A DNA stretch of 64,000 nt, taken from CAWDVK01 sp963805715 (GTDB lineage Bacteria; Actinomycetota; Actinomycetes; Streptosporangiales; Streptosporangiaceae). Position numbers and translations under genes: made by a program. The stretch spans positions 62,001 through 126,000 of the forward strand of contig CAWDVK010000004.1 of NCBI GenBank assembly GCA_963805715.1. Reading direction: 5' to 3'. Positions within the stretch are counted from its first letter, which is position 1, and every line of letters starts with the position of its first letter. The notes under the pieces were generated by a model. It was not told the DNA's origin, did no database searches, and saw only the letters and a program-made list of their open reading frames with translations. Positions 1 through 9,704 of this stretch are shown piece after piece.

Positions 1-1218
1 AAGGGCAACTGGGACTCCGGCGACCCGGCCCGGCAGGTCAAGTGCGTCTACGTCGCGGTCGGCCAGAAGGGCTCCACGATCGCCCAGGTCCGGCAGTCCC
101 TGGAGGACGCGGGCGCCCTGGAGTACACGTCGATCGTGGCGGCCCCGGCGTCGGATCCGGCGGGCTTCAAGTACATCGCGCCGTTCACCGGATCGGCCAT
201 CGGCCAGCACTGGATGTACGCGGGCCAGCACGTGCTGATCATCTTCGACGACCTGACCAAGCAGGCCGAGGCGTACCGGGCGATCTCCCTGCTGCTGCGC
301 CGGCCGCCGGGACGCGAGGCCTACCCCGGTGACGTGTTCTACCTGCACTCGCGGCTGCTCGAGCGCTGCGCGAAGCTCTCCGATGAGCTGGGCGGCGGGT
401 CGCTGACCGGCCTGCCGATCGTCGAGACCAAGGCCAACGACATTTCCGCCTATATCCCCACCAACGTCATCTCCATCACCGACGGCCAGATCTTCCTGGA
501 GACCGACCTGTTCAACTCGGGCGTCCGGCCGGCCATCAACGTCGGCCAGTCGGTGTCGCGAGTCGGCGGCGACGCGCAGATCAAGGCGATGAAGAAGGTC
601 GCGGGCGGGCTGAAGCTGGCCCTCTCGCAGTTCCGGGACCTGGAGGCGTTCGCGTCCTTCTCCTCCGACCTGGACGCCGCCTCCCGTGCCCAGCTCGACC
701 GCGGCGCGCGCCTGGTGGAGCTGCTCAAGCAGCCGCAGTACAGCCCGATGCCGGTCGAAGAGCAGGCGGTCTCGGTCTGGGCCGGCACGTCCGGGTACCT
801 GGATGACGTGCCGGTCGAGGACATCAGCCGGTTCGAGTCCGAGTTCCTGGACGACCTGCGCCGGTCGCACCCTGGGATCCTCGACGCGATCCGGGAGACC
901 GGTGACCTGTCCGATGACACTGTCAGCGCGCTCAAGGACGCGATCGAGGAGTTCCGGCGCGGTTTCGAGACCACCGGCGGGCAGCTGCTCGTGCAGGAAG
1001 AGGAGGCCGAGCCCGCCGAGCCTGGCCAGGTCCAGCCGGAACGGATCAAGAAGCGCACACAGCCTCGCGACGAGGAGTCCGGCCCGGCTGCGCCGGACGC
1101 CAGCGCTGACCAGGGTGCCGCGCCGGACGCCAGCGCGGAGGCGGGCGCGGCACCGGACCCGGGCGCGGACCAGAGTGCCCCGTCCGGCGCCACGGCCGCG
1201 CGGGACGAGACTGAGTAA
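1..1218 (+). CDS. atpA: ATP synthase F1 subunit alpha (5' partial)
   Basis: Open from the first base. The 405 residues present begin just after the region where the Walker A loop would lie. They carry alpha-subunit signatures: LIIFDDLTKQAEAYR, the PGDVFYLHSRLLERCAKL segment, and the SVSRVGGDAQ arginine-finger region that contributes to the catalytic site of the neighbouring beta subunit. It is a non-catalytic nucleotide-binding subunit of the F1 head of the membrane ATP synthase. After the normal end (about base 1000) there is an extra acidic, Ala/Pro-rich tail of roughly 70 residues with degenerate APDASA-type repeats, probably disordered. It is followed after 15 bases by atpG, so it belongs to the atp operon. 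Confidence 0.97.
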   Translation, partial: KGNWDSGDPARQVKCVYVAVGQKGSTIAQVRQSLEDAGALEYTSIVAAPASDPAGFKYIAPFTGSAIGQHWMYAGQHVLIIFDDLTKQAEAYRAISLLLRRPPGREAYPGDVFYLHSRLLERCAKLSDELGGGSLTGLPIVETKANDISAYIPTNVISITDGQIFLETDLFNSGVRPAINVGQSVSRVGGDAQIKAMKKVAGGLKLALSQFRDLEAFASFSSDLDAASRAQLDRGARLVELLKQPQYSPMPVEEQAVSVWAGTSGYLDDVPVEDISRFESEFLDDLRRSHPGILDAIRETGDLSDDTVSALKDAIEEFRRGFETTGGQLLVQEEEAEPAEPGQVQPERIKKRTQPRDEESGPAAPDASADQGAAPDASAEAGAAPDPGADQSAPSGATAARDETE

Positions 1219-1233
1219 GGCGGGCGGACCTGC

Positions 1234-2145
1234 ATGGGAGCACAGCTACGCGCGGTCAGGCGGCGGATCAGGAGCGTCCAGTCCACCGCCAAGATCACGC
1301 GTGCCCAGGAGCTGATCGCGGCCTCGCGGATTATCAAGGCCCAGCAGCGAGTCCGCGCGGCGCTACCGTATGCCCGGGAGATCACCCAGGCGGTCGAGGC
1401 GGTCGTCAGCCGGTCCGGCCAGATCCGGCACCCGCTGACCACCCCGCGGGAGAACCCGTCCCGTGCCGCGCTGCTGGTCATCACCAGCGATCGCGGTTTC
1501 GCCGGCGGCTACAACGCCAACGTGCTGCGCGAGGCCCAGCGGCTCCGGGCGCTGCTGCGTGACCGGCGGCTCGAGCCGGTGACGTACGTATCCGGACGCA
1601 AGGGCATCGTCTGGCACAGCTTCCGCGGCCACGAGCTGGTCGGCCAGTGGAGCGGGTTCTCCGAGACCCCGACGAACGCGAACGCCACCGAGATCACCAG
1701 GACCCTGCTGGAGGCCTACAACACGCCCATCGAGGAAGGCGGCGTGGACGAGATCAACATCGTCTACACCGAGTTCATCTCGATGCTCACCCAGCAGCCG
1801 GTGATCCGCAGGCTGCTGCCGATCGAGATCGAGGAGACGACCGAGGAAGGGCCGTCAGGACCGCTGCCGGCGTATGAGTTCGAGCCAGCGGCGGACATCG
1901 TGCTGGACGCGCTGCTGCCGTGGTACCTGGAAAGCAGGATCTTCACCGCGCTGCTCGAGGCCGCGGCCGCCGAGGTGGCCGCGCGGCGGCGGGCGATGAA
2001 GTCGGCGACCGACAACGCCTATGAGCTGATCGACAAGCTCACCCTAGAAGCCAACAAGGCAAGGCAGGCTGAGATCACCCAGGAGATCAGCGAGATCGTG
2101 GGCGGCGCCAACGCCCTGGCCGAGACCATTGCAGGGAGTAAGTGA
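1234..2145 (+). CDS. atpG: ATP synthase F1 subunit gamma
   Basis: A 303-residue protein starting MGAQLRAVRRRIRSVQSTAK, the typical N-terminal coiled-coil helix of the gamma rotor shaft. It ends with the matching C-terminal helix (SATDNAYELIDKL, then LEANKARQAEITQEI) that makes the asymmetric stalk inside the alpha3beta3 ring. Length is normal for the family. The stop overlaps the GTG start of atpD (2142), which suggests translational coupling. It sits in the usual order alpha-gamma-beta-epsilon. Confidence 0.97.
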   Translation: MGAQLRAVRRRIRSVQSTAKITRAQELIAASRIIKAQQRVRAALPYAREITQAVEAVVSRSGQIRHPLTTPRENPSRAALLVITSDRGFAGGYNANVLREAQRLRALLRDRRLEPVTYVSGRKGIVWHSFRGHELVGQWSGFSETPTNANATEITRTLLEAYNTPIEEGGVDEINIVYTEFISMLTQQPVIRRLLPIEIEETTEEGPSGPLPAYEFEPAADIVLDALLPWYLESRIFTALLEAAAAEVAARRRAMKSATDNAYELIDKLTLEANKARQAEITQEISEIVGGANALAETIAGSK

Positions 2146-3611
2146 GCGATACCATGACCGCTACCACAGAGAACACCGCAGCCCAGAGCGGCGAGGCCAG
2201 CAGCGCCGGCACCGGCCGCGTGGTGCGGGTGATCGGTCCGGTCGTCGACGTGGAGTTCCCGGCCGAGCAGATTCCCGGCATCTACAACGCCCTGCACGTG
2301 GACGTGAAGCTGGGCGGCAAGGTCAGGACGCTAACCCTGGAAGTGGCCCAGGACATCGGTGACAACATCGTCCGCGCCATCTCCATGCAGCAGACCGACG
2401 GGCTGGTGCGCGGCACCGAGGTGACCGACACCGGCGGCCCGATCTCGGTACCGGTCGGCGATGTCACCAAGGGGCACGTGTTCAACGTGCTCGGCGAGAC
2501 CCTCGACGTGCCGACCTCGTCACTGAAGATCACTGAGCGCTGGGGCATCCACCGCGATCCGCCGCCCTTCGACCAGCTCGAGGCCAGGACGGAGATCCTG
2601 GAGACCGGCATCAAGGTGCTCGACCTGCTGACCCCGTACGTGCGCGGCGGGAAGATCGGCCTGTTCGGCGGCGCCGGCGTGGGCAAGACCGTGCTCATCC
2701 AGGAGATGATCACTCGGGTCGCCAGGTCGGCCGGCGTGTCGGTCTTCGCCGGGGTGGGGGAGCGGACCCGCGAGGGCAACGACCTGTTCATCGAGATGAC
2801 GGAGTCCGGCGTCATCAAGGACACCGCGCTGGTGTTCGGCCAGATGGACGAGCCGCCGGGCACCCGGCTGCGGGTGGGACTGGCCGCGCTCACCATGGCC
2901 GAGTACTTCCGCGACGAGCAGAGCCAGGACGTGCTGCTGTTCATCGACAACATCTTCCGGTTCACCCAGGCCGGCTCGGAGGTCTCCACGCTGCTCGGGC
3001 GCATGCCGTCGGCGGTGGGCTACCAGCCCACGCTGGCCGACGAGATGGGCCAGCTGCAGGAGCGGATCACCTCCACCCGGGGCCACTCGATCACCTCCAT
3101 GCAGGCGATCTACGTGCCGGCTGACGACATCACCGACCCGGCCCCGCACACCACGTTCGCGCACCTGGATGCCACCACCGTGCTCTCGCGTGAGATCACC
3201 CAGAAGGGCATCTTCCCGGCCGTCGACCCGCTGGACTCGACCTCGCGGATCCTGGACGCGAAGTACGTCGGCCAGGAGCACTACGACGTGGCCCGCGAGG
3301 TGCAGCGCATCCTGCAGCGCTACAAGGAGCTGCAGGACATCATCGCCATCCTCGGCATCGACGAGCTGTCCGAGGAGGACAGGGTGACGGTCCAGCGCGC
3401 GCGCCGGATCGAGCGCTTCCTGTCCCACCCCATGTACGTGGCCGAGCAGTTCACCGGGCAGCCCGGCGTCTTCGTTCCGCTGCAGGAGACGATCGAATCG
3501 TTCAAGGCCATCGCCGAGGGCAAGTACGACAACCTGCCGGAGCAGGCGTTCTTCATGTGCGGCGGCATCGAGGACGTGGTGAAGAAGGCCAAGGAGCTGG
3601 AGCGCTCATGA
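2142..3611 (+). CDS. atpD: ATP synthase F1 subunit beta
   Basis: Catalytic subunit of the F1 ATPase. The P-loop GGAGVGKTVL lies at about residue 175, the GERTREGNDLF segment with the catalytic Glu follows, and the Walker B stretch LLFIDNIFRFTQAGSEVS is intact. Total length is 489 residues including a roughly 25-residue Ser/Ala-rich N-terminal extension before GRVVRVIGPVVDVEF. The GTG at 2142 overlaps the atpG stop; an in-frame ATG at 2154 is an alternative start. Part of the atp operon. Confidence 0.97.
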   Translation: MSDTMTATTENTAAQSGEASSAGTGRVVRVIGPVVDVEFPAEQIPGIYNALHVDVKLGGKVRTLTLEVAQDIGDNIVRAISMQQTDGLVRGTEVTDTGGPISVPVGDVTKGHVFNVLGETLDVPTSSLKITERWGIHRDPPPFDQLEARTEILETGIKVLDLLTPYVRGGKIGLFGGAGVGKTVLIQEMITRVARSAGVSVFAGVGERTREGNDLFIEMTESGVIKDTALVFGQMDEPPGTRLRVGLAALTMAEYFRDEQSQDVLLFIDNIFRFTQAGSEVSTLLGRMPSAVGYQPTLADEMGQLQERITSTRGHSITSMQAIYVPADDITDPAPHTTFAHLDATTVLSREITQKGIFPAVDPLDSTSRILDAKYVGQEHYDVAREVQRILQRYKELQDIIAILGIDELSEEDRVTVQRARRIERFLSHPMYVAEQFTGQPGVFVPLQETIESFKAIAEGKYDNLPEQAFFMCGGIEDVVKKAKELERS

Positions 3612-3630
3612 CATGGCGTGAGGTAGCGCG

Positions 3631-4038
3631 GTGACGCTGCAGGCAGCACTCGTCGTGCCGGAAGGCGAGCTCTGGTCCGGCCCGGCCCAGATCGTGATCG
3701 CCAAGACGACGGACGGCGACATCGGCGTGCTGACCGGGCACAGCCCGGTCCTGGGCATCCTGGCCCCCGGCGGCCTGGTGCGGATCAGGCCGGCCGGGCC
3801 GGACGGCGAGGACGCCGTGGAAGCGGTCGTCAACGGCGGGTTCCTGTCCGTCGCCGATGACCGGGTCTCGGTCCTGGCCCGGGAGGCCCAGCTCGTCCCG
3901 GAGATCGACCGGGCTGCCGTCCAGGCGGCGCTGGACGAGGCGCTGGAGGCGGCCAGGTCGGTGACCCAGGGCGGTGAGGACACCGCGGAGGTCAGCTACT
4001 ACAGGGCGCTCCTGCACGCCTCCGGCGACGGCTCCTGA
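3631..4038 (+). CDS. atpC: ATP synthase F1 subunit epsilon
   Basis: A 135-residue epsilon subunit with the beta-sandwich N-domain (LQAALVVPEGELWSGPAQIV; GDIGVLTGHSPVLGILAPG) and a C-terminal helical hairpin region (DRAAVQAALDEALEAA) that regulates ATPase activity. GTG start 19 bases after atpD. Last canonical atp gene. Confidence 0.95.
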   Translation: MTLQAALVVPEGELWSGPAQIVIAKTTDGDIGVLTGHSPVLGILAPGGLVRIRPAGPDGEDAVEAVVNGGFLSVADDRVSVLAREAQLVPEIDRAAVQAALDEALEAARSVTQGGEDTAEVSYYRALLHASGDGS

Positions 4039-4062
4039 CGGGGATCAGGGCAGGGCGCCACG

Positions 4063-4548
4063 GTGACGGGGGGACTGGCGCTCGCTGTCGGCTGGACTCT
4101 GGCCGCGCTGCTGCTGGCCGTGGCCATCGCGGCGGCCTTCCTGGCGATCAGGCGCCTGCTGCTCGGCCGGGGCGGCGGGACCGTGGAATGCGGCCTGCGG
4201 CATGGCTCCGGCGACCCGTGGCGGCTCGGCCTGGCCTCCTACCAGCCTGATGAGCTGCGCTGGTACAGCGCATTCGGCCTCCGGCTCCGCCCGGCCGAGG
4301 TGTTCGGCCGGGCCTCGCTGCGGCTGCTGGAGCGCCGCCCGGTCGGCCGGGCTGAGGCCGCCAGCTTCGGGCCCGATGTCGTGGTGGTGGTGTGCCAGGT
4401 CGGCCGGGCAGGTGGCATCCCGGCCAGCGCCGGAGTCGTCGCGAGGCTGCCCCTGACCGTCGAGCTGGCCATGAGCGATGCTGCCCTGACTGGCCTGCTG
4501 GCCTGGCTGGAGGCTGCCCCGCCAGCGCAGGCGAATGGGCGGCGATAG
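4063..4548 (+). CDS. DUF2550 family membrane protein
   Basis: A 161-residue protein with one N-terminal membrane helix (about residues 5-28, LALAVGWTLAALLLAVAIAA) followed by basic residues and a globular domain containing VECGLRHGSG, WRLGLASYQPDELRWYSAFGLRLRPAEVF. DUF2550 proteins are found directly behind atpC in many actinobacteria. The function is unknown; the conserved position suggests a link with ATP synthase or the envelope. GTG start 24 bases after atpC, probably in the same operon. Confidence 0.9.
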   Translation: MTGGLALAVGWTLAALLLAVAIAAAFLAIRRLLLGRGGGTVECGLRHGSGDPWRLGLASYQPDELRWYSAFGLRLRPAEVFGRASLRLLERRPVGRAEAASFGPDVVVVVCQVGRAGGIPASAGVVARLPLTVELAMSDAALTGLLAWLEAAPPAQANGRR

Positions 4549-4571
4549 CCCGTTTCGCGGGAAATGCGAGT

Positions 4572-5168
4572 TTAGCGCTCGCCGCCTGGCTTCCAGAGCA
4601 GGTCCCCGCCCGGCTCGTTAGCCCGCCGCCCGAGGATGAACAGCAGGTCGGAGAGCCTGTTCAGGTACTTCGCCGTCAGCGGGTTCATGCTGTCGCCGTA
4701 GTCCGCCATCGCCGCCCAGGCGGACCGCTCAGCCCGCCGGACAACGGTCCTCGCCACGTGCAGCAGCGCCGAGCCGGCGGATCCGCCGGGCAGGATGAAG
4801 CTGCGCAGGGTGGGCAGGCCCTCGTTGTGCTCATCGCACGCCTGCTCGAGGGCGTCGATGTAGCTCTCGCTGACGCGCAGCGGGGGGTACGGGGGGTTCT
4901 CGGCTACCGGGTTGCACAGGTCGGCACCGACATCGAAGAGCTCGTTCTGGATGCGGATCAGCAGCTGGCTGATCTCGGCGGGCAGGTGGCCCATGCTGAC
5001 CGCTACCCCGATCGCGGAGTTCGCCTCGTCCACGTCCGCGTACGCGACGAGCCGCAGGTCGGTCTTGGCCGCCCGGCTGCCGTCTCCCAGGGCGGTCGTG
5101 CCGTCGTCTCCGGTCCGGGTGTAGATGCGGGACAGGACGACTGGCGCGCTGGCACGCTCTTTTGGCAT
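4572..5168 (-). CDS. Cob(I)alamin adenosyltransferase, PduO type
   Basis: A 198-residue protein starting MPKERASAPVVLSRIYTRTGDDGTT. It has the PduO-type ATP-binding motif TRTGDDGTTALGDG, the helix-bundle segment DVDEANSAIGVA, and the C-terminal LNRLSDLLFILGRRAN. It transfers adenosyl from ATP to cob(I)alamin to make coenzyme B12, needed by the isobutyryl-CoA mutase encoded at 25.5 kb. The frame is open upstream to 5363, but homology starts at the ATG at 5168, so I place the start there. Convergent with the DUF2550 gene, 23 bases between stops. Confidence 0.93.
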   Translation of the reverse strand: MPKERASAPVVLSRIYTRTGDDGTTALGDGSRAAKTDLRLVAYADVDEANSAIGVAVSMGHLPAEISQLLIRIQNELFDVGADLCNPVAENPPYPPLRVSESYIDALEQACDEHNEGLPTLRSFILPGGSAGSALLHVARTVVRRAERSAWAAMADYGDSMNPLTAKYLNRLSDLLFILGRRANEPGGDLLWKPGGER

Positions 5169-5682
5169 GGCAACCACCGTATCGGCCGCGCGGCGGAGGA
5201 GCGAGCGGAGCCTGGCGGCAGCAAAGGCTGACCGTAACGGGCATGTCGGCCCAGGTCCCTCCGGGTGATCCCCGGGTACTGTCGTGACCCTGGATGTCTC
5301 TGAGCTTGAGGTATTCACAACGTAACCACTATGTGACATCGTATGAGTACGAGCGGTAATCACAGGTGTGGCACGGCGACGTGCGGTACCCAGTTTCGGG
5401 CGCCTCGATGGATAACCTCAGCCAGGCCGAAAAGTGCCTGGAGGCCGCCTTTCCGGTGGCTCGCGGCCGCGCCCGGCATGTGCCGGCGGATCTCGGGGGC
5501 CCCGCCGGCCCTGCCAGTGGCCGCCGCAGTGGGGGGGAGCGCGCTCCTGGCTCAGGCCGGGAGCGCGCTCTGCTGCCCCGGCCCGCCAGCACGACCCAGG
5601 CCGACGGATTCGCGGAGCTTGGCCATGAATGGCCCGATACGCTTAGCTGCTGAGACTCGCCAGGACGCCAGCAGCTCGGGAG
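5169..5682. other. Intergenic region between divergent genes
   Basis: About 510 bases without a convincing gene; open frames here have no recognisable family. It must hold the promoters of the adenosyltransferase (leftward) and of the GMC oxidoreductase (rightward). The perfect palindrome GGAGCGCGCTCC lies at 5536-5547 and a near copy follows at about 5559-5571. No cobalamin riboswitch box was recognised. Confidence 0.5.
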
Positions 5683-7336
5683 GTGGCCGTGTACGACTAC
5701 GTCATCGTGGGCGCCGGGAGCGCTGGCTGCGTCCTTGCCTCGCGGCTGACCGAGAATCCGGACATCAGGGTGCTGCTGCTGGAGGCGGGCCCGCCCGATG
5801 ACGCGGACGAGATCCACATACCGGCGGCCGTGAACCTGCTCTTCAAGAGCACGTATGACTGGGACTACCAGACCGTGCCGCAGGAGCGCGCGCGCAGCCG
5901 GTCGATCTACTGGCCCCGCGGCCGCACCCTCGGCGGCTCCTCGTCGATCAATGCCATGATCTACATTCGCGGCGCCCGGTATGACTACGACACCTGGCGG
6001 GACGAATTCGGCTGCGCTGGCTGGGGCTACACCGACCTGCTGCCCTACTTCCTGCGAGCCGAGAACAACTCACGGGGCGCGTCGGCGTTTCACGGCGCGG
6101 CCGGCCCGCTGAGCGTCCAGGACCTGCGGCACAAGAGCCGCGAGACCGCTGCCTTCGTCGAGGCTGCCCGCAGCTGCGGGCAGCCCGCGAACGATGACTT
6201 CAACGGACCGAGCCAGGACGGCGCCGGCTTCTACCAGGTGACGCAGCGCGGCGGCCGGCGCTGGTCGGCTGCCGATGCCTACCTGCATCCGGCTGCCGCC
6301 CGGCCGAACCTGACGATCGAGACGGACGCCCTGGTCACCGGGCTGGCCATCGAGGGCGGCCGGGCGGTGGGAGTGCGCTACCTGCGCCGCGGCGCGGAGG
6401 AGCTAGCCAGGGCCGAGGCCGAGGTGATCCTCTCGGCGGGCGCGATCGGCAGCCCGCAGCTGCTGCTGCTGTCCGGGATCGGCCCGGCCGACCACCTGCG
6501 TGAGCACGGCGTCGCCGTGCTCGCTGACAGCCCGGGCGTGGGCGCGAACCTGTCCGATCATCCGATCGTGACCGCCATGTGGAGCACGCCGAAGTCTCGC
6601 TCCCTGTGGGAGCAGGCCTGCCCGCGGAACCTGACCCGATGGCAGCTCACGCACTCCGGCCCGATGACCACGAATCTGGCCGAGGCCGGCGGGTTCGTCC
6701 GGACCGACTCCTCGCTGCCCGCGCCGGACATCCAGTGGCACGTGCTGCCCGTCCCGTATGTCAATGGCGGCCTCGCCGACCCCTCGGTGCGGGCGATGTC
6801 GGTGCTGGTCACGCTGGTGTCGGTGGGCAGCCGGGGCAAGGTCAGGCTGCGCAGCGCCGACCCCCGGCACAAGCCGGCCATCGACCCGGCCTATCTGTCC
6901 GACTCGGCGGACCTGGACCCCCTGGTCAAGGCGATCGGCATGGTGCGGGAGTTCGCTGCCGCCCGGCCGCTCAGCAAGATCTGCACAGCGGAGCTGGCGC
7001 CGGGCGGCGACCTCCGCAGTGACGCCGAGCTTCTGGGAGTGGATCCGCAGCGACATCTCCACGATCTATCACCCGGTCGGCACCTGCGCGATGGGCGGCG
7101 ACTCACGGCTGGCCGCCAGCAGGCTGACCAGCGTCGTCGACCCCGAGCTGCGAGTGCGGGGGATCGAGTCGCTGCGGGTGGTGGATGCCTCGGTCATGCC
7201 CACGGTGCCCCGCGGCAACACCAACGCGCCGACCATCGCCATCGCCGAGCGGGCCGCCGACCTGATCGCCGGCCGTGCCCCGCTGGCCGCCGTGGAGCCC
7301 GCCGACCTGGTAGCGGCCGCCTCGCAGCGCTCCTAG
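5683..7336 (+). pseudogene. GMC family oxidoreductase (choline dehydrogenase-like), frameshifted
   Basis: FAD-dependent GMC oxidoreductase. The N-terminus has the Rossmann motif YDYVIVGAGSAGCVLASRL, then PRGRTLGGSSSINAMIYIRG, and the signature ILSAGAIGSPQLLLLSGIGP. The first frame runs well until about 7034. The C-terminus (WIRSDISTIYHPVGTCAMGG with the active-site His, then VPRGNTNAPTIAIAERAADLI) is in the next frame up to the stop at 7336. Removing one G from the GGG at 7035-7037 restores a continuous product of about 550 residues, the family's normal size. This is therefore a single-base insertion: a recent inactivation or a sequencing error. The substrate is unknown; an aldehyde dehydrogenase lies convergently next door. 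Confidence 0.85.
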
Positions 7337-7405
7337 CCCGTCAGCGGCCCGCTGCTTACCGATCCGTCAGCGGCCTGCTGCTCACCCCCGTCCGCGGCCT
7401 GCTGC
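7335..7405. repeat. Short direct repeats between convergent genes
   Basis: Three imperfect copies of a unit resembling CGTCAGCGGCCTGCTGCTTAC lie end to end between the stop of the GMC gene and the stop of the aldehyde dehydrogenase gene. No hairpin with a T-tract was found. Confidence 0.5.
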
Positions 7406-8920
7406 TTACTTGTACCGCTTGCCGTGCAGCATGGTGACCAGGCTGAGGACCTTCTTCATGTCCTGGTCGGTGCGCGAGAACGAGGTCAGGTTGGCCAGCG
7501 GCTTCATCCGCAGCCGGGTGATGGCCTTGGGCCGGGCGAACTCGCGCAGCCCGTCCGCGCCGTGAATCCGGCCGAAGCCGGAATCACCGGAGCCGCCGAA
7601 CGGCAGCGTCGGGACGCCGGCGAACGCGACGACCGAGTTGATCGCGGTCATCCCGCTGCGCAGCGCTCTCGCGGCGCTCATGGCCGGCTTCCTGCTGCCG
7701 GCGAACACCGTGGCGCCGAGCCCGTACCGGCTGGCGTTGGCCCGCTCGACGCCCTCGGCGAGATCCGCCACCTTGGCGACCGTGATCGTGGGCCCGAAGG
7801 TCTCCTCGGTGACGGCGCAGCTGTCCTCCGGCACGTCGGCCAGGACGACCGGGCCGACATAGGGCTTGCGGATGCTCGCGATCCCGCCGACGACCGGCCG
7901 GCCGCCCCGGGCCAGCGCGTCGGCGATGTGCCGCTCGATCACCTCGAGCTGGCCGGGCATCGTCATCGGCCCGTAGTCCGCCTCGCGGTCCTCGCCGGGC
8001 CGGATCCTGGCGATCCGCTCGGTCAGCTTCTCCAGGAACGTGTGGTAAACATCCTCGGCCACGTAGACCCGCTCGACCCCGATGCACGTCTGGCCCGCGT
8101 TGGACAGCGCGCCCCAGGCGCAGGCATCCGCGGCGGCATCCAGGTCAGCGTCGCTGGCCACCAGGAAGGCGTCCTTGCCGCCGCACTCGGCCACCATCGG
8201 CGTGAGGTTCTGCGCGCAGGCGGCCATCACCTTCCTGGCCGTCGCGGCCGAGCCGGTGAATGCGATCTTGCTGACGCCGCTGCGGGCCAGGTACTCGCCC
8301 GTCTGGCCCGCGCCCGTGATCAGCTGCAGCACCGGCTGCTCGGGCACTACCTCGGCAAACGAGCTGACCAGCCATCCGCCGACGGCGGGCGTGAGCTCAC
8401 TGGGCTTGAACACGACGGCGTTGCCGGCGGCCAGGGCATAGGCAATCGAGCCCATCGGAGTGAACACGGGGTAATTCCACGGCCCGATCACGCCGACCAC
8501 GCCGAGCGGCTGGTACTCCAGCGTGGCCGCCTGGTTGATGGAGATGAGGCCGCTGCGCACCCGGCGCGGCCCCAGTACCTTGCGCGCGTGCCGGGCGGCC
8601 CAGTCGATGTGCACGATCGCGAGCAGGATCTCCAGCTGGGCATCCGGCACGGGCTTGCCCGTCTCGGTGTGCACCAGCTCCGCTAGCCGGCCGATGTACC
8701 GGGTGAGGTAGGACTTCCAGGCCAGCAGCCGCTGCTGACGGCCCTTCCAGCCCAGGCCCGCCCACCAGGCGGCGGCCGCCTGAGCCCGCTCGACGGCGTC
8801 GGCGACATCCTGCTCGCCGCAGACTCCGAACGTGGCGATGACCTCGGAGGTGGCCGGGTTGACCGTGTCGAACGTGTCCGCAGGCCTTGCTGAGCCGCGG
8901 GAGTATGCCATCGTGGTCAT
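7406..8920 (-). CDS. NAD(P)-dependent aldehyde dehydrogenase (succinate-semialdehyde dehydrogenase-like)
   Basis: A 504-residue aldehyde dehydrogenase. It shows GVVGVIGPWNYPVFTP (cofactor-binding region), VFKPSELTP, the FTGSAATARKVM loop, the general-base Glu in MVAECGGKDAFLV and the catalytic Cys in NAGQTCIGVERVYV. It oxidises an aldehyde to the acid; the exact substrate cannot be told from sequence. Convergent with the GMC gene; the two could act in series (alcohol to aldehyde to acid), but they are not co-transcribed. Confidence 0.9.
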   Translation of the reverse strand: MTTMAYSRGSARPADTFDTVNPATSEVIATFGVCGEQDVADAVERAQAAAAWWAGLGWKGRQQRLLAWKSYLTRYIGRLAELVHTETGKPVPDAQLEILLAIVHIDWAARHARKVLGPRRVRSGLISINQAATLEYQPLGVVGVIGPWNYPVFTPMGSIAYALAAGNAVVFKPSELTPAVGGWLVSSFAEVVPEQPVLQLITGAGQTGEYLARSGVSKIAFTGSAATARKVMAACAQNLTPMVAECGGKDAFLVASDADLDAAADACAWGALSNAGQTCIGVERVYVAEDVYHTFLEKLTERIARIRPGEDREADYGPMTMPGQLEVIERHIADALARGGRPVVGGIASIRKPYVGPVVLADVPEDSCAVTEETFGPTITVAKVADLAEGVERANASRYGLGATVFAGSRKPAMSAARALRSGMTAINSVVAFAGVPTLPFGGSGDSGFGRIHGADGLREFARPKAITRLRMKPLANLTSFSRTDQDMKKVLSLVTMLHGKRYK

Positions 8921-9061
8921 GACCTGCCTGCCGTCCTGTCCAGCGGTTACCTGCGCGTAGGTCCCAGTAAATCACTGGCTGACCGGACGGCAGATACTGC
9001 CGGGCAGGCGCAGTGCACCGCCGGGCGGGTGACGAGGCCGCCCGGCGGAGGGAGGGTCAGA

Positions 9062-9640
9062 ATGACCGGAATGCCCAATTCTGAGCCGCGGCCGGGTCGC
9101 CGCGAGCCGCCGGGCGCGCCCGCCGCTCCGGGTCGGCCGGACCGCCCGCCGCCGCGCCCGGCGGAGCCGTCCTGGCCGGACCTGCCGCCGGGCGAGCGCG
9201 CCGCCGATGAGCGGTGGCTGCGAACGGCCATCGCGCTGTCCAGCCGCTGCCCGCCGTCGGACTCGGCGTTCAGCGTCGGCGCCGCCCTCGTCGCGGCCGA
9301 CGGCAGCCGCATCGCCACCGGGTACTCGCGGGAGCTGGACCCCCATGATCACGCCGAGGAGATAGCGCTGCGGCGTTCGGCCGGCGACCCGCGCCAGCCC
9401 GCGGCCACGCTTTACAGCTCGCTGGAGCCCTGCCGCCGGCGGCTGTCCCGGCCCCGCTCGTGCGCCGAGCTGATCGTGGCGGCCGGGATCCGCCGGGTGG
9501 TGCTGGCCTGGCTGGAGCCGCCGGTGTTCGTTCCCGGCGGCGGCGCGGCCTGGCTGCGCGAGCGTGGCGTGACCGTGGTCGAGATCCCGGACCTGGCCGC
9601 CGAGGCCAGGTCGGTCAATGCGCACCTGGTCAGCCGGTAG
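9062..9640 (+). CDS. Cytidine/deoxycytidylate deaminase-like zinc protein
   Basis: A 192-residue protein with a Pro/Arg-rich N-terminal extension of about 45 residues followed by a CDA-fold domain. The zinc motifs are HAEE (HDHAEEIALRR; His ligand and catalytic Glu) and a PC...C motif (EPCRRRLSRPRSCAELI) with an enlarged spacing between the cysteines. The layout resembles the RibD deaminase half or CMP deaminases. I chose ATG 9062 because a strong GGAGGGAGG ribosome site precedes it; an earlier in-frame GTG exists at 9029. The substrate is not predictable. Confidence 0.8.
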   Translation: MTGMPNSEPRPGRREPPGAPAAPGRPDRPPPRPAEPSWPDLPPGERAADERWLRTAIALSSRCPPSDSAFSVGAALVAADGSRIATGYSRELDPHDHAEEIALRRSAGDPRQPAATLYSSLEPCRRRLSRPRSCAELIVAAGIRRVVLAWLEPPVFVPGGGAAWLRERGVTVVEIPDLAAEARSVNAHLVSR

Positions 9641-9704
9641 CCGGGCGCGGGCGGGCCCGCGGGGGCGGCGCGGCGGCGCTGAGCCGGGAGGCTAATGTCA
9701 GGCT

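Noticed and set aside
5169..5400. Cobalamin riboswitch upstream of the adenosyltransferase gene
   Set aside because: No B12-box-like sequence was found.
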